DNA from: Bradyrhizobium sp.
Lineage (GTDB): Bacteria > Pseudomonadota > Alphaproteobacteria > Rhizobiales > Xanthobacteraceae
Reading direction: 5' to 3'
NCBI RefSeq assembly: GCF_016213215.1
Contig: NZ_JACRAW010000038.1
Span: 29,939 to 93,938 of the forward strand
Length of the DNA stretch: 64,000 bases
The notes under the pieces are model-generated. The model searched no databases. It saw only the letters and a program-made list of their open reading frames with translations, and was not told the origin of the DNA. Position numbers and translations under genes: made by a program. The stretch's first letter is position 1; the number at the start of each line of letters is the position of its first letter. Below are positions 7,945-15,740 of the stretch, piece after piece.

Positions 7945-8078
7945 CGATCTCCTCTCGCGGGCCGTGTCCTGCCCAGCCTTGCTGGCCCGCAATGAAGGTT
8001 AGTCGAAATATCTTGCTTTGTCAGCACCGCGCCGATGTCGCCGGCGAAGCCTGCCACCGATTCCAACAGAATTACGGA

Positions 8079-8821
8079 ATTACGGTGACAGTGCACGTAA
8101 TTGACGTTCCCCTTGTCCGTGGTTCATGCTGGGCCGCATGGCTCGTCTCGCCCGTGTCGTCATTCCCGGATTGCCGCATCACGTGACGCAGCGCGGCAAC
8201 GGCGGTGCGCGGACGTTTTTCGGCGATGACGACTACAGGCTCTATCGCGATCTGCTCGCCGCGTCCTGCCGGGCAGCCGAGGTGGAGATCTGGGCGTGGT
8301 GCCTGATGCCGAACCATGTCCACCTGATCCTCGTGCCGGCCGATGCCGACGGACTGCGCCGCGCGCTTGCGCCGGTGCACCGGCGCTACGCAGGCGTCAT
8401 CCATGCGCGCCGCAAGCGGACCGGTCATTTCTGGCAGGGGCGGTTCGGCTGCGTGGCGATGGATGAGGATCATCTGGCAGCGGCGCTGCGCTATGTGTCG
8501 CTCAATCCGGTGCGGGCGCGGCTCGTCAAACGCGCGCGCGACTGGCAGTGGTCCAGCGTGCGGGCGCAGATCAGCGGACGCGACGATGGCGTGACGGCGA
8601 TCGCGCCGGTGCGCGAGCGCTATCCGGACTTCGCGGCCTTTCTGTCCGAAGAGGCCGATCCCGACATGATCGAGCGGCTGTGCCGGGCCGAGACCATCGG
8701 CCGGCCGCTCGGCAGTCGCAAATTCATGGATGCCATCGAGCGCAGGACGCGGCGCGTCCTCAAACCCGCCAAACGTGGGCCGAAGCCGCGCGAGGGGAGT
8801 TAAGTGCACTGTCACCGTAAT
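8079..8821 (+). mobile_element. Y1-transposase element with 18-bp terminal inverted repeats
   Basis: The element is bounded by a perfect 18-bp inverted repeat: ATTACGGTGACAGTGCAC at 8079-8096 and its complement at 8804-8821, the right copy starting directly after the transposase stop. It carries one gene. A dead partial copy of the same 3' end is at 7194-7365. Perfect terminal inverted repeats are not typical of IS200/IS605 elements, which use subterminal hairpins. The arrangement is closer to a RAYT gene flanked by REP-like sequences. Confidence 0.8.
8138..8803 (+). CDS. Y1 (IS200/RAYT-family) transposase
   Basis: A 221-residue single-stranded-DNA transposase of the Y1_Tnp/REP-associated family. 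It shows the N-terminal ARLARVVIPGLPHHVTQRG typical of RAYT proteins, the metal-binding HUH in MPNHVHLIL (about residues 55-63), and a candidate catalytic Tyr in ALRYVSLNPVRA (about residue 118). The tail is basic (RRTRRVLKPAKRGPKPR). The ATG at 8138 gives the family N-terminus; the frame could start at 8126. All catalytic residues are present, so it may be active. Confidence 0.92.
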   Translation: MARLARVVIPGLPHHVTQRGNGGARTFFGDDDYRLYRDLLAASCRAAEVEIWAWCLMPNHVHLILVPADADGLRRALAPVHRRYAGVIHARRKRTGHFWQGRFGCVAMDEDHLAAALRYVSLNPVRARLVKRARDWQWSSVRAQISGRDDGVTAIAPVRERYPDFAAFLSEEADPDMIERLCRAETIGRPLGSRKFMDAIERRTRRVLKPAKRGPKPREGS

Positions 8822-8904
8822 GATCCCGCATGCGACGAAGCCCGTCTAATTGGAGCATCTTGCCGCACGCTCTTGCCTTCGAGCAAACCGTCGAACCTAC
8901 TGGC

Positions 8905-11900
8905 TCAGCTCTTATTTGGAAAATCCGGAAGTTCCAGCTCCGCTCGCTTGCTTTGTTTGGTCAACGGAGACGGCCGCGCTCCAAGATCATAGGCAAGGAG
9001 CCTAAGAGGAGCGTGCAAAACAATCGGCTCTCCAACGGGCCTTAAGCAAAGGGCTCGGAGAAAGGACGGATAGTCGGGATGCTTCCGCAAGTCTGGAATG
9101 GCAGAGGGAGGGATGTGAAGCTCACCGGGTGCCCAATTCAAATCGCGAAGGAGCTCCGGCACATCTTTCTCTCCCCAAGAATTCCTACCGAGCCGCAATA
9201 GCGCTACTGCATGCCGCACAGATGGAGGGTCACTTGGCAGAGCCGTAAACGCTGATCCGTCTAGCCTAGAGATAGCGGCTTGAAATCCCGTTCCTGGTCC
9301 GACCCTAAGAAACGGGAGGAGGCCTCGCCGTCGAGGATCACGGTTGAAGGCCGCAGCAACGAGAGGTGTTGGAGCAAATTGACGCGCTCCCCGAAGCCCC
9401 GCTTCATCAACGAGATCAACGAACTTGTCTCTCTCCCAAGCACCAAGCGCCCTAAGCAGGTAACTAAACAGCCTCGCGACTTTGAGGCGCTGATGCTCTG
9501 CAACGAGGTCGATAGCTTCCTCAATTAACTCTCTCGCCCCTTGCGGAAGAGCATCGCTCGATCTGTGGCGCATGTTTGAAATCAGGATTTCAAGCAGCCT
9601 GATCTTCTTCTGCTCAGACTGAATACCCCGCAAAACGACAGTGAAATCATCGTATTTGAATGGCCCGGTGTCCCTCCCGAAGGGCCTCAATACATTGAGA
9701 TAAGCTAGCCCCTTTGATCCAACACTTGCGTTGAAGTATCGCCCGCTCGCCCACGGCTCAAAATCACCGGGATAAGCACCTTTCTCGATCCACCGTTCCT
9801 CGGCCGCCTTCCAGTCATCGAGGTCGCCAAACTTCCCATCTTCAACCTCCTGCGCCAGCAACTCGGCTGAGGCTCCATCCTGTAGTTCAGCAAGGATTGA
9901 GACGCAAATCCAAGGCAAACCTTGGGTCGGAAGCCCTTCGCGACCGCAGACGGCCATTTGCCGGAGCATTCGAGCGAGTGACGTAGCGGACGGCTTGCTG
10001 ACAAATGTCGCCAGAGCCAGATAAGCCGCCCAATTCGGCCTAGCTTGCAAATCGGGACAAATAACGTAGGCAGGTGCTTCGCCAAGAGGAACGAACGCCG
10101 AGTTTGAGACCACGTGGCCGCTACGATCACGGATCGCTACTCGTTCAGTGAGGCGGTTGTTCAAGAAACCTGATGGAAGAACGCTAAAGCGCAACATTTT
10201 TTCCAACGTCACGCTTGGAGGCTCATCCTCGTCGTACCACTCAATATCATCGATGAAGCGATGGGTCGCTCGCGGGCCAGCTTCCGCTTGGGCTAGTTTA
10301 ATTTCCTCTATCAACCGACTAGTCCAAGTACCAGTCATGACATCGACGGTTTCAAGCACTCGGTTGGGGTCGGAAGGCCAATGAGCCAGCATGATGCTTT
10401 CCGAGAAGGCAGGATCAACATCAAGAAGCTCTGATGTTAGAGCCCAAGCCGCCTTCGCAGCGGGAGTGTTCCCTTGCGAAAGTCGACTAGTTAGTTCCTC
10501 GTGGAAAACGTTTGCAGTGCCAGAAACCAGTTGGAGTTTGAGCCTCGGGTCCAACATGTCTGGGCCGATATCCAGTACAGATAGCGCTCGACGAACGAGA
10601 TTTCTGCGGAAAACTGGAGCAGTATGAGCCAAACCGTCGTGCAACAACTCCAATGCGAGCCTTGCTCCGGAGCGCACTAATCGACCGTCTTCACCTTGGT
10701 CGCCGTTATCGAGTGCGTGACAGATTGCGACCACTTCGGAGCGCAGTGGACTAAGTTCAGCCACAGAAAATATCTTACTCGCAGCTATACGAAAGACGTG
10801 CTGCCAGTGAGCGCTGAGCGCGATTGCTCGCAAACGCTGCACCACGACGGTGGTCGAGAACGCAGCGATTTGAGCTGCTGCCATGAATTCTTGCAATGAT
10901 CTCACGTCGAACGCGATCCTGCCTTCTACGCGGCATGCGAGCAGAACAAGCCTCTCAGTGGCAATTCGAACAAGCTGTTCAGAAATGCTGGAAACCTCCT
11001 CTGGCGTGTACTCCTCCTCGGATAACAGTCTGACGACCAACGCTCTGAACTGCTCAACAGACAGATGCGGATTAGCCGCGCCAGCGACCTCCGATATCAC
11101 GTGGAGAATGAACCCCGCCTGATAGTGTACGGTGTCGATTTGCCTCTTGTAGTCACGAATTAGCTGAGCATCAGAACTTGTTTTCTGAGCTTCTCTATCG
11201 CGGAGAAGAGTGTAGTACCGCTCAAAAAGCTCCCACCGATCCTGTGGTATGGCACCCTTTAAAAGGGAAATTCCAAAGAGGATAGTCACTTGAAGTGGCG
11301 TCGTGAGTAGGAGCATGGTTGATGCATCGTTTGCCGCGCGGGTCAGCTCAGCAATAATAGCCTCCCGCCTGTCGGGGTCCGAGAGACGAACTTCCGAAAG
11401 TCGCCGAGCAAAATTCAGAGCGTTTGGTGCAGTTAACGGCGAAAGCTCCCAATGCTGCCAGTATTGAGAACTTAGGTCGTCATTGTAGCCCTGCGGCCGC
11501 GTCGTGACGACAACAAGAGCGTCTGACTTCGCTAAGCTCAAATCGTCCCAAAGCGCATCAATGCTCTTGATAAGCTGCGCGCGGTTTCCACTTGGCGGCA
11601 CCTCATCCAGGCCGTCCAAGATGATCAGCGCGGGACAACTCGACAACCAGTGACGCAAATCGGTTGCCGAGATAGCCTGATCCACATCGCGAGAAAGACG
11701 CGCCGCCATGAAGGCAATAAGACTGACGCCATTGCCTCCTGCTTTCTGCAATGCATCCGCGTAGAGAGGTAGATCGACGCGAATTGGAAAACGAGCAGGA
11801 CCGTTGAGCGGCAGGCCTTCGATACGAGCTCTTTCCAAAACTGGAAAAACAAGATCGGCTGTCTGGGGGTTTAGTTGTGCGCTTGAATGCTGTGATAGTA

Positions 11901-12861
11901 GCCTTGCTCGGGCAACCTGCGCCAGAAATTGACCGAGAGTTGACTTGCCTTGCCCCGGGCCGCCGAGAATTACAATCCTGTTGGGCAACGGAAGCGAGCG
12001 CCCTTTGTCGGGCCGCGGGTGACAAGAGATGGCCTCGCTGTCGAGTTTGTCCGCTGCCCGTCGCAGGATTTCAGCGACGATTTTCGGAGCGCTCTCTTTC
12101 CGTTCGTCAGAGTTCTGGAATGGCTCTTCGGCCTCATCCTCCTCGTCCCCATCTTCAGGTTTGCCTTTTTCTACATGCACTTCATGCAGAAAAGGCAAAT
12201 CAACAAAGAGGTCGTGTAGGTAAACTGGCTTCTCTGTTTCTTGCCCTGCGTCTCTGAGGCGAATATCACGCTCTTGCCTTAGGTCACGAGCTAGCGCTAA
12301 TGGAAGAACATCTTTCAGCTTTGGGCGGGCAATAAGGTCAATTAATTCAGCGAGAACATCCCCCGGCGTGAGCCAAGCCGAGTAGGATATGCGCACGTCG
12401 CGGGCATTCTCCAGAAGGGCCCGCAAATCATCTGCTGCCCATATTGCAGCTGCTTTGAATTTCAGCTTCTTTTGATATTGTTCGATTAGACGTTCGACTT
12501 TCGCTCTTCCGCCATTTTTTGCTTCGGGCGAGAGCGTGACGTTAGTCGCTATGATGTAATACTCTGGGCGTCGAAGACGCTTGTTTTTTTGATATTTGCC
12601 AAATTCCGCCTTCAGTTGGGTTATCAGCCAACTCGCATCTCTGGCGTCACCCTTCGGAACTTCTTTGCATTTCGCTTGGATAACAATATAGCCGTTCCAC
12701 CGAGCTTCTAAGCTAGGAAAGGGCACTGTGCCCTCAAAGGTAGCTTCCCGCCCGCCATCCGGCCCAGCTCCAAATACGACGATCCCCGGACCAAGTACGT
12801 TGACACTCAACGCTTGGATCAAGCGCTCGAAAGACTGCGCGGAGAAATTATCAAAGAACAT
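8905..12861 (-). CDS. Nuclease-like domain fused to NACHT NTPase, probable antiphage STAND protein
   Basis: A 1318-residue multidomain protein. Residues 1-165 look like a PD-(D/E)xK (Mrr-like) nuclease domain: FERLIQAL helix, GPDGGREATF with the acidic residue at D35, and IVIQAKCK with Q62 and K64. After an acidic linker (about 235-256) comes a NACHT-type NTPase with Walker A GGPGQGKST (about 300-308) and Walker B LIILDGLDEV (about 412-421). A helical region with a STAND-like FDVRSLQEFMAA follows near residue 660, and the C-terminal 600 residues are helical and of unknown target-sensing type. Bacterial NACHT and Avs proteins with nuclease effectors defend against phage. The ATG at 12861 is preferred; a TTG at 12909 would add 16 residues. 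The gene stands alone in the accessory segment. Confidence 0.85.
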   Translation of the reverse strand: MFFDNFSAQSFERLIQALSVNVLGPGIVVFGAGPDGGREATFEGTVPFPSLEARWNGYIVIQAKCKEVPKGDARDASWLITQLKAEFGKYQKNKRLRRPEYYIIATNVTLSPEAKNGGRAKVERLIEQYQKKLKFKAAAIWAADDLRALLENARDVRISYSAWLTPGDVLAELIDLIARPKLKDVLPLALARDLRQERDIRLRDAGQETEKPVYLHDLFVDLPFLHEVHVEKGKPEDGDEEDEAEEPFQNSDERKESAPKIVAEILRRAADKLDSEAISCHPRPDKGRSLPLPNRIVILGGPGQGKSTLGQFLAQVARARLLSQHSSAQLNPQTADLVFPVLERARIEGLPLNGPARFPIRVDLPLYADALQKAGGNGVSLIAFMAARLSRDVDQAISATDLRHWLSSCPALIILDGLDEVPPSGNRAQLIKSIDALWDDLSLAKSDALVVVTTRPQGYNDDLSSQYWQHWELSPLTAPNALNFARRLSEVRLSDPDRREAIIAELTRAANDASTMLLLTTPLQVTILFGISLLKGAIPQDRWELFERYYTLLRDREAQKTSSDAQLIRDYKRQIDTVHYQAGFILHVISEVAGAANPHLSVEQFRALVVRLLSEEEYTPEEVSSISEQLVRIATERLVLLACRVEGRIAFDVRSLQEFMAAAQIAAFSTTVVVQRLRAIALSAHWQHVFRIAASKIFSVAELSPLRSEVVAICHALDNGDQGEDGRLVRSGARLALELLHDGLAHTAPVFRRNLVRRALSVLDIGPDMLDPRLKLQLVSGTANVFHEELTSRLSQGNTPAAKAAWALTSELLDVDPAFSESIMLAHWPSDPNRVLETVDVMTGTWTSRLIEEIKLAQAEAGPRATHRFIDDIEWYDEDEPPSVTLEKMLRFSVLPSGFLNNRLTERVAIRDRSGHVVSNSAFVPLGEAPAYVICPDLQARPNWAAYLALATFVSKPSATSLARMLRQMAVCGREGLPTQGLPWICVSILAELQDGASAELLAQEVEDGKFGDLDDWKAAEERWIEKGAYPGDFEPWASGRYFNASVGSKGLAYLNVLRPFGRDTGPFKYDDFTVVLRGIQSEQKKIRLLEILISNMRHRSSDALPQGARELIEEAIDLVAEHQRLKVARLFSYLLRALGAWERDKFVDLVDEAGLRGARQFAPTPLVAAAFNRDPRRRGLLPFLRVGPGTGFQAAISRLDGSAFTALPSDPPSVRHAVALLRLGRNSWGEKDVPELLRDLNWAPGELHIPPSAIPDLRKHPDYPSFLRALCLRPVGEPIVLHAPLRLLAYDLGARPSPLTKQSKRAELELPDFPNKS

Positions 12862-13199
12862 CTGGTCACCGGCAAAGGTTGAATGGCCTATTGAACGTGA
12901 AACTAACAAATTCGCAACCTGTGCTAGCTAACCGGTGGACTTATGAACCTAATTCCCATGCGGTCGGGGCTTGTATAAAATCAAAATGGTCCTGCCGAGC
13001 GCTCGTCGCCGTTTCGCGCGTCAAGAATGCAGCTTGAGTGCCCAGTGTTGTAAAGAAATGGCGCTAGTCAGGACAAAATACGAACTGCCGGCTCGACCCG
13101 GAAGAGTGGCTCCTGCAACTCATTCTGAGCCAAAATGAACAGCGCATCGCCTTCGCGTAAGGCGGCACACAATCTCCGCACGCATGAGGTGGCGCGTTG
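12862..13199. other. Intergenic region upstream of the NACHT gene
   Basis: About 340 bp that must contain the promoter of the divergent NACHT gene and of the next plus-strand gene. GC content falls near 12900-13000 compared with the surroundings. No RNA gene or clear operator is seen. Confidence 0.4.
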
Positions 13200-13541
13200 A
13201 TGGAAAGTCAAAAGCGACGGATGCGCGTCCGGGCGACCCTCGAGCGATTGGGCACGATGCGCCGTTGGAGAGGATCCAAGGTTCAAACCCTCCTGTTTAC
13301 CGATGTCGTCGAAGCTGAGACCGGAATTCTCATCCGCGATCATGTCTGGATGCGCGTCGGCAAATGGTGGCAGACCGGCGGAAGAAATATGCGCGGCGTC
13401 TCCGTGGAGTTCGACGTCACCATCGAACCGGTCGACAAGGGCTATCGGGGTCGCCGGGCAGACGTCTCATCTGATCTGCGAATTGATCCACTTGGATTCC
13501 GACGGCCGGCAAGGCTGACGATCCAGGAGGCGGCGCGCTGA
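13200..13541 (+). CDS. Hypothetical protein, possibly OB-fold-like
   Basis: A 113-residue basic protein with a strand-rich pattern: VRATLERLGT, VQTLLFTDVVEAETGILIRD, HVWMRVGKWW and VSVEFDVTIEPVDKGYRGRR. The alternation of strands with HVWMRVG followed by VEFDVTIEPVDKGYRG resembles small OB-like nucleic-acid-binding proteins of mobile regions; this is a structural guess, not a family match. A GAGGTGG ribosome-binding site precedes the ATG at 13200. It is the last gene before the tRNA-Glu that ends the accessory segment. Confidence 0.5.
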   Translation: MESQKRRMRVRATLERLGTMRRWRGSKVQTLLFTDVVEAETGILIRDHVWMRVGKWWQTGGRNMRGVSVEFDVTIEPVDKGYRGRRADVSSDLRIDPLGFRRPARLTIQEAAR

Positions 13542-13699
13542 TCGCAGCTCGCTAACAAAGGCGCGTAGGGCGCAATAGCGGCAGCGTATTGCCGCCGCCA
13601 AAGGCGTCCGTATTCATGGCGTATCACGCTGCGCTGGGCCCGGGCAGCCGGCCTACTGCGATCCGAACAGCCAGTTTGACAAGGGAAATACGCCGGAAG

Positions 13700-13774
13700 T
13701 GGCGCTCCCTAGCGGAATCGAACCGCTCTCTCCACCGTGAAAGGGTGGCGTCCTGACCGATAGACGAAGGGAGC
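13700..13774 (-). tRNA. tRNA-Glu (TTC)
   Basis: On the minus strand the sequence starts GCTCCCTTCGTCTATCGG and ends AGGGAGCGCCA. The 7-bp acceptor stem pairs GCTCCCT with AGGGAGC, the anticodon loop CTTTCAC carries TTC, and CCA is encoded. T-arm GCGGTTCGATTCCGC is perfect. Its 3' end faces the accessory segment to the left, the usual side for integrated elements, and a decayed copy lies at 889-972. Confidence 0.97.
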
Positions 13775-14072
13775 AAACCGGAAGCCCCACCACAAGGTCG
13801 TGGCTGCCGCTCGCATGGCTCATCACACTTTATACTTACGGCAGTCGACCGATGGCCGCGGCGGTGCCGTACCGGACCCGAAAGGTCGCGCCGGACCCGG
13901 GGGGCGGCCGAACGTATAGTGGCCTTTGCGCGACCGGGCAAGCCATTCGGGAGCGCTGCCGGAGCAAAGCCGGGCAGGGCGCGACCGAGCTGCGCGGAGG
14001 GTGTTTCGGCGGTAAAATCAACGGTTTCTTAGGGTTCCCTGCGGTAGCGCTGGAGCAGGAGAATTCGCTGAA

Positions 14073-14327
14073 ATGGCCCTGACCAAGAAACGGGAAGCGC
14101 GCAAATCGCTATCCCAGCCCGCCTGGATCACGCTCGATGGCGGCTTCGCTGCCCGCAACTGCGTCGTGCAGGACCTCTCACGATCGGGAGCCAGAATCAC
14201 CCTGAACGAGGACGCGAGCCAGTTGCCGGGCACAGTGCGGCTGGGATTTGCGCGTAACACCAAGGCGAGCCGCTCCTGCCGAGTGGTGTGGCGTCGAGGC
14301 CGCTCGGCTGGAATCAAGTTCATCTGA
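14073..14327 (+). CDS. PilZ-domain protein
   Basis: An 84-residue single PilZ domain. Family features are the KKREARKS N-terminal basic stretch (the RxxxR part of the c-di-GMP motif is represented by basic residues here but is not a perfect match), the strand NCVVQDLSRSGARI containing the D/NxSxxG element, and the closing strand CRVVWRRGRSAGIKF. It may bind c-di-GMP or act as a degenerate PilZ adaptor. Single-domain PilZ proteins are abundant in Bradyrhizobium. It is the first chromosomal-type gene after tRNA-Glu. Confidence 0.88.
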   Translation: MALTKKREARKSLSQPAWITLDGGFAARNCVVQDLSRSGARITLNEDASQLPGTVRLGFARNTKASRSCRVVWRRGRSAGIKFI

Positions 14328-14381
14328 TCTGCGTCGAAGCCGCAGATGGCCTCGGGTCGGCCGTCGGGCTAAAAGGGCCCG

Positions 14382-14624
14382 ATGCGAAGCTTGTTGCTCC
14401 TCTTCCTCGTCACTCTGCTCGTCCCTTCCGCAGCCCAACCCTTGAGCAAGGCGGCAGTAGACGATACGCCGGTGAAGCGGCTTGCCCCCAAGAGCGCACC
14501 GGCCGCCAATTCCTGCGCGGCGTTCGGGCCCGGCTTTGTCAAGGTCGATGGCAGCGACACTTGCGTAAAGATTGGCGGAGCCATCGGGATCGGGGTGGGC
14601 GCCGCGGGCGGCGGGCGCAGGTAA
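14382..14624 (+). CDS. Small secreted protein with porin-like segment
   Basis: An 80-residue protein with a clear signal peptide (MRSLLLLFLVTLLVPSAAQ). The mature part contains SCAAFGPGFVKVDGSDTC followed by VKIGGAIGIGVG. This strongly recalls the two-Cys segment found just after the signal peptide of rhizobial porins (C-x-YGxGFxxxPGTDTCxKIGG), but the beta-barrel is absent. It may be a stand-alone descendant of a porin N-terminus or a mini-protein family. The two Cys probably form a disulfide in the periplasm. Confidence 0.6.
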   Translation: MRSLLLLFLVTLLVPSAAQPLSKAAVDDTPVKRLAPKSAPAANSCAAFGPGFVKVDGSDTCVKIGGAIGIGVGAAGGGRR

Positions 14625-14635
14625 AGGACCGGGTG

Positions 14636-14800
14636 ATGGGAGGGCTGCTGCAGCTCGACATCATCGTCCCGCTACTGATGTATTGCGCGCTGCTCTGGTG
14701 GGTTGGCCGGGGCATGAGCTGGACCAGGCGCCTTGTCGTCGTGGGCGTCACGCTCGCACTCATCCTTTATGTCGTTCTGGCAGAGCGCGGGTGGCGCTGA
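14636..14800 (+). CDS. Small two-helix membrane protein (54 aa)
   Basis: A 54-residue protein with two hydrophobic segments (IIVPLLMYCALLWWVG and LVVVGVTLALILYVVLA) separated by a short basic loop GMSWTRR. It begins 11 bp after the stop of the preceding secreted protein and could be cotranscribed with it. The ATG at 14636 directly follows an in-frame GTG. No family is recognised. Confidence 0.55.
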   Translation: MGGLLQLDIIVPLLMYCALLWWVGRGMSWTRRLVVVGVTLALILYVVLAERGWR

Positions 14801-14804
14801 GCAG

Positions 14805-15452
14805 TCATGACATTGGCGGCGCAATGAACTGAACGAAGCCCGGCCGCTCCGCCAATCGTGCAAACCAGCGGGCGAGGTTGGCCAGGGTCGGCCGCCTGAT
14901 CCCCTCCACGCCGAGCCATCGCCGCGCAAAGGCACCAAGCGCGATGTCGGCGATGGTGAAATCTTCGCCCTCGATGAAGCAGCACGTGGCGAGCTGGCGA
15001 TCGACGATCCGCCATACTTCCGCGGCGGCGTCGGCTTTCTCCTGGATCACCTCCATATCGCGCTGATCGGGCGGCGTGCGCACCAGTGCCCAGAACACCG
15101 GCCGGTCCACGGGCTGCACCGTCGACAATGTCCAGTCCAGCCAGCGATCGACGGCGGCGCGCTGTCTCGGTGCCTGCGGGTAGATCGGGGTGCCCCGGCC
15201 ATAGGCGAGGCAGAGATAGCGCATGATGGAATTGGATTCCCACAGCACGAAATCGCCGTCGACCAGGGTCGGCACGCGCGCGTTGGGGTTCATCTCGAGA
15301 TAATCTGGATCCTGATTGCGCCCGAACTGCATTCCGGCATCGATCCGCTCATAGCTGAGATCGAGCTCACGAAGGCACCACAGCACTTTCTGTACATTGA
15401 CCGAGTTGGTCCGGCCCCAGATCGTCAATTGCGGCTGGTTGTCCTCCGGCAC
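14805..15452 (-). CDS. Glutathione S-transferase family protein
   Basis: A 215-residue cytosolic GST. The N-terminal thioredoxin-like half (residues 6-85) shows LTIWGRTNSVNVQKVLWCL, the cis-Pro region NPNARVPTLVDGDFVLWESNSI and the glutathione gamma-Glu-binding ES pair. The C-terminal helical half contains the conserved DFTIADIALGAFARRW motif. The likely catalytic residue is Ser/Asn near residues 12-14 rather than Tyr or Cys. The start is GTG at 15452, with GGGAG placed correctly upstream; an ATG far upstream at 15575 would add residues that do not match the family. Probable role is detoxification of electrophiles. Confidence 0.88.
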   Translation of the reverse strand: MPEDNQPQLTIWGRTNSVNVQKVLWCLRELDLSYERIDAGMQFGRNQDPDYLEMNPNARVPTLVDGDFVLWESNSIMRYLCLAYGRGTPIYPQAPRQRAAVDRWLDWTLSTVQPVDRPVFWALVRTPPDQRDMEVIQEKADAAAEVWRIVDRQLATCCFIEGEDFTIADIALGAFARRWLGVEGIRRPTLANLARWFARLAERPGFVQFIAPPMS

Positions 15453-15526
15453 GTCGTCGCTCCCTTTCGCTATTGTTTGAGGCCCTGATAATGCAGGCCG
15501 CGCGACCGCGATCGCAATGCAAGAAA

Positions 15527-15554
15527 CGAAAAAGCCCCGCCGTGCGGCGGAGCC
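15527..15554 (-). terminator. Rho-independent terminator
   Basis: On the minus strand a GC-rich hairpin (GCTCCGCCG paired with CGGCGGGGC, one mismatch, 2-4 nt loop) is followed by a TTTTT run. It lies 38 bp after the small gene 15592-15672 and would end transcripts of the glyoxalase gene and that small gene. Confidence 0.7.
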
Positions 15555-15591
15555 TTCGTTGGAGCGGCATGTCACAAATTCACATGAAATG

Positions 15592-15672
15592 TCAGCCGCC
15601 GAAGAACAACCAGAGCAGGATGATCACCGGTATCGGCACGCCAAGCAGCCAAAGCAAAAGTCCTCGTCCCAT
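15592..15672 (-). CDS. Very small hydrophobic membrane protein (26 aa)
   Basis: A 26-residue protein, MGRGLLLWLLGVP... ending in LLWLFFGG, that is a single membrane helix. A strong ribosome-binding site (GGAGGAGG, 5 bp before the ATG) and a terminator just downstream support it as a real gene. It resembles the tiny hydrophobic proteins found after other genes in rhizobia. It is downstream of and in line with the glyoxalase gene. Confidence 0.6.
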   Translation of the reverse strand: MGRGLLLWLLGVPIPVIILLWLFFGG

Positions 15673-15740
15673 GGTTCCTCCTCCATCCACAATCAAGGAG
15701 AAAACGCAGGATGACTTCGCTGGTTCCGGCAGGGAGCTGC

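Noticed and set aside
13068..13343. A 91-codon minus-strand frame near the tRNA-Glu junction
   Set aside because: It overlaps the better-supported plus-strand gene at 13200 and lacks a ribosome-binding site.
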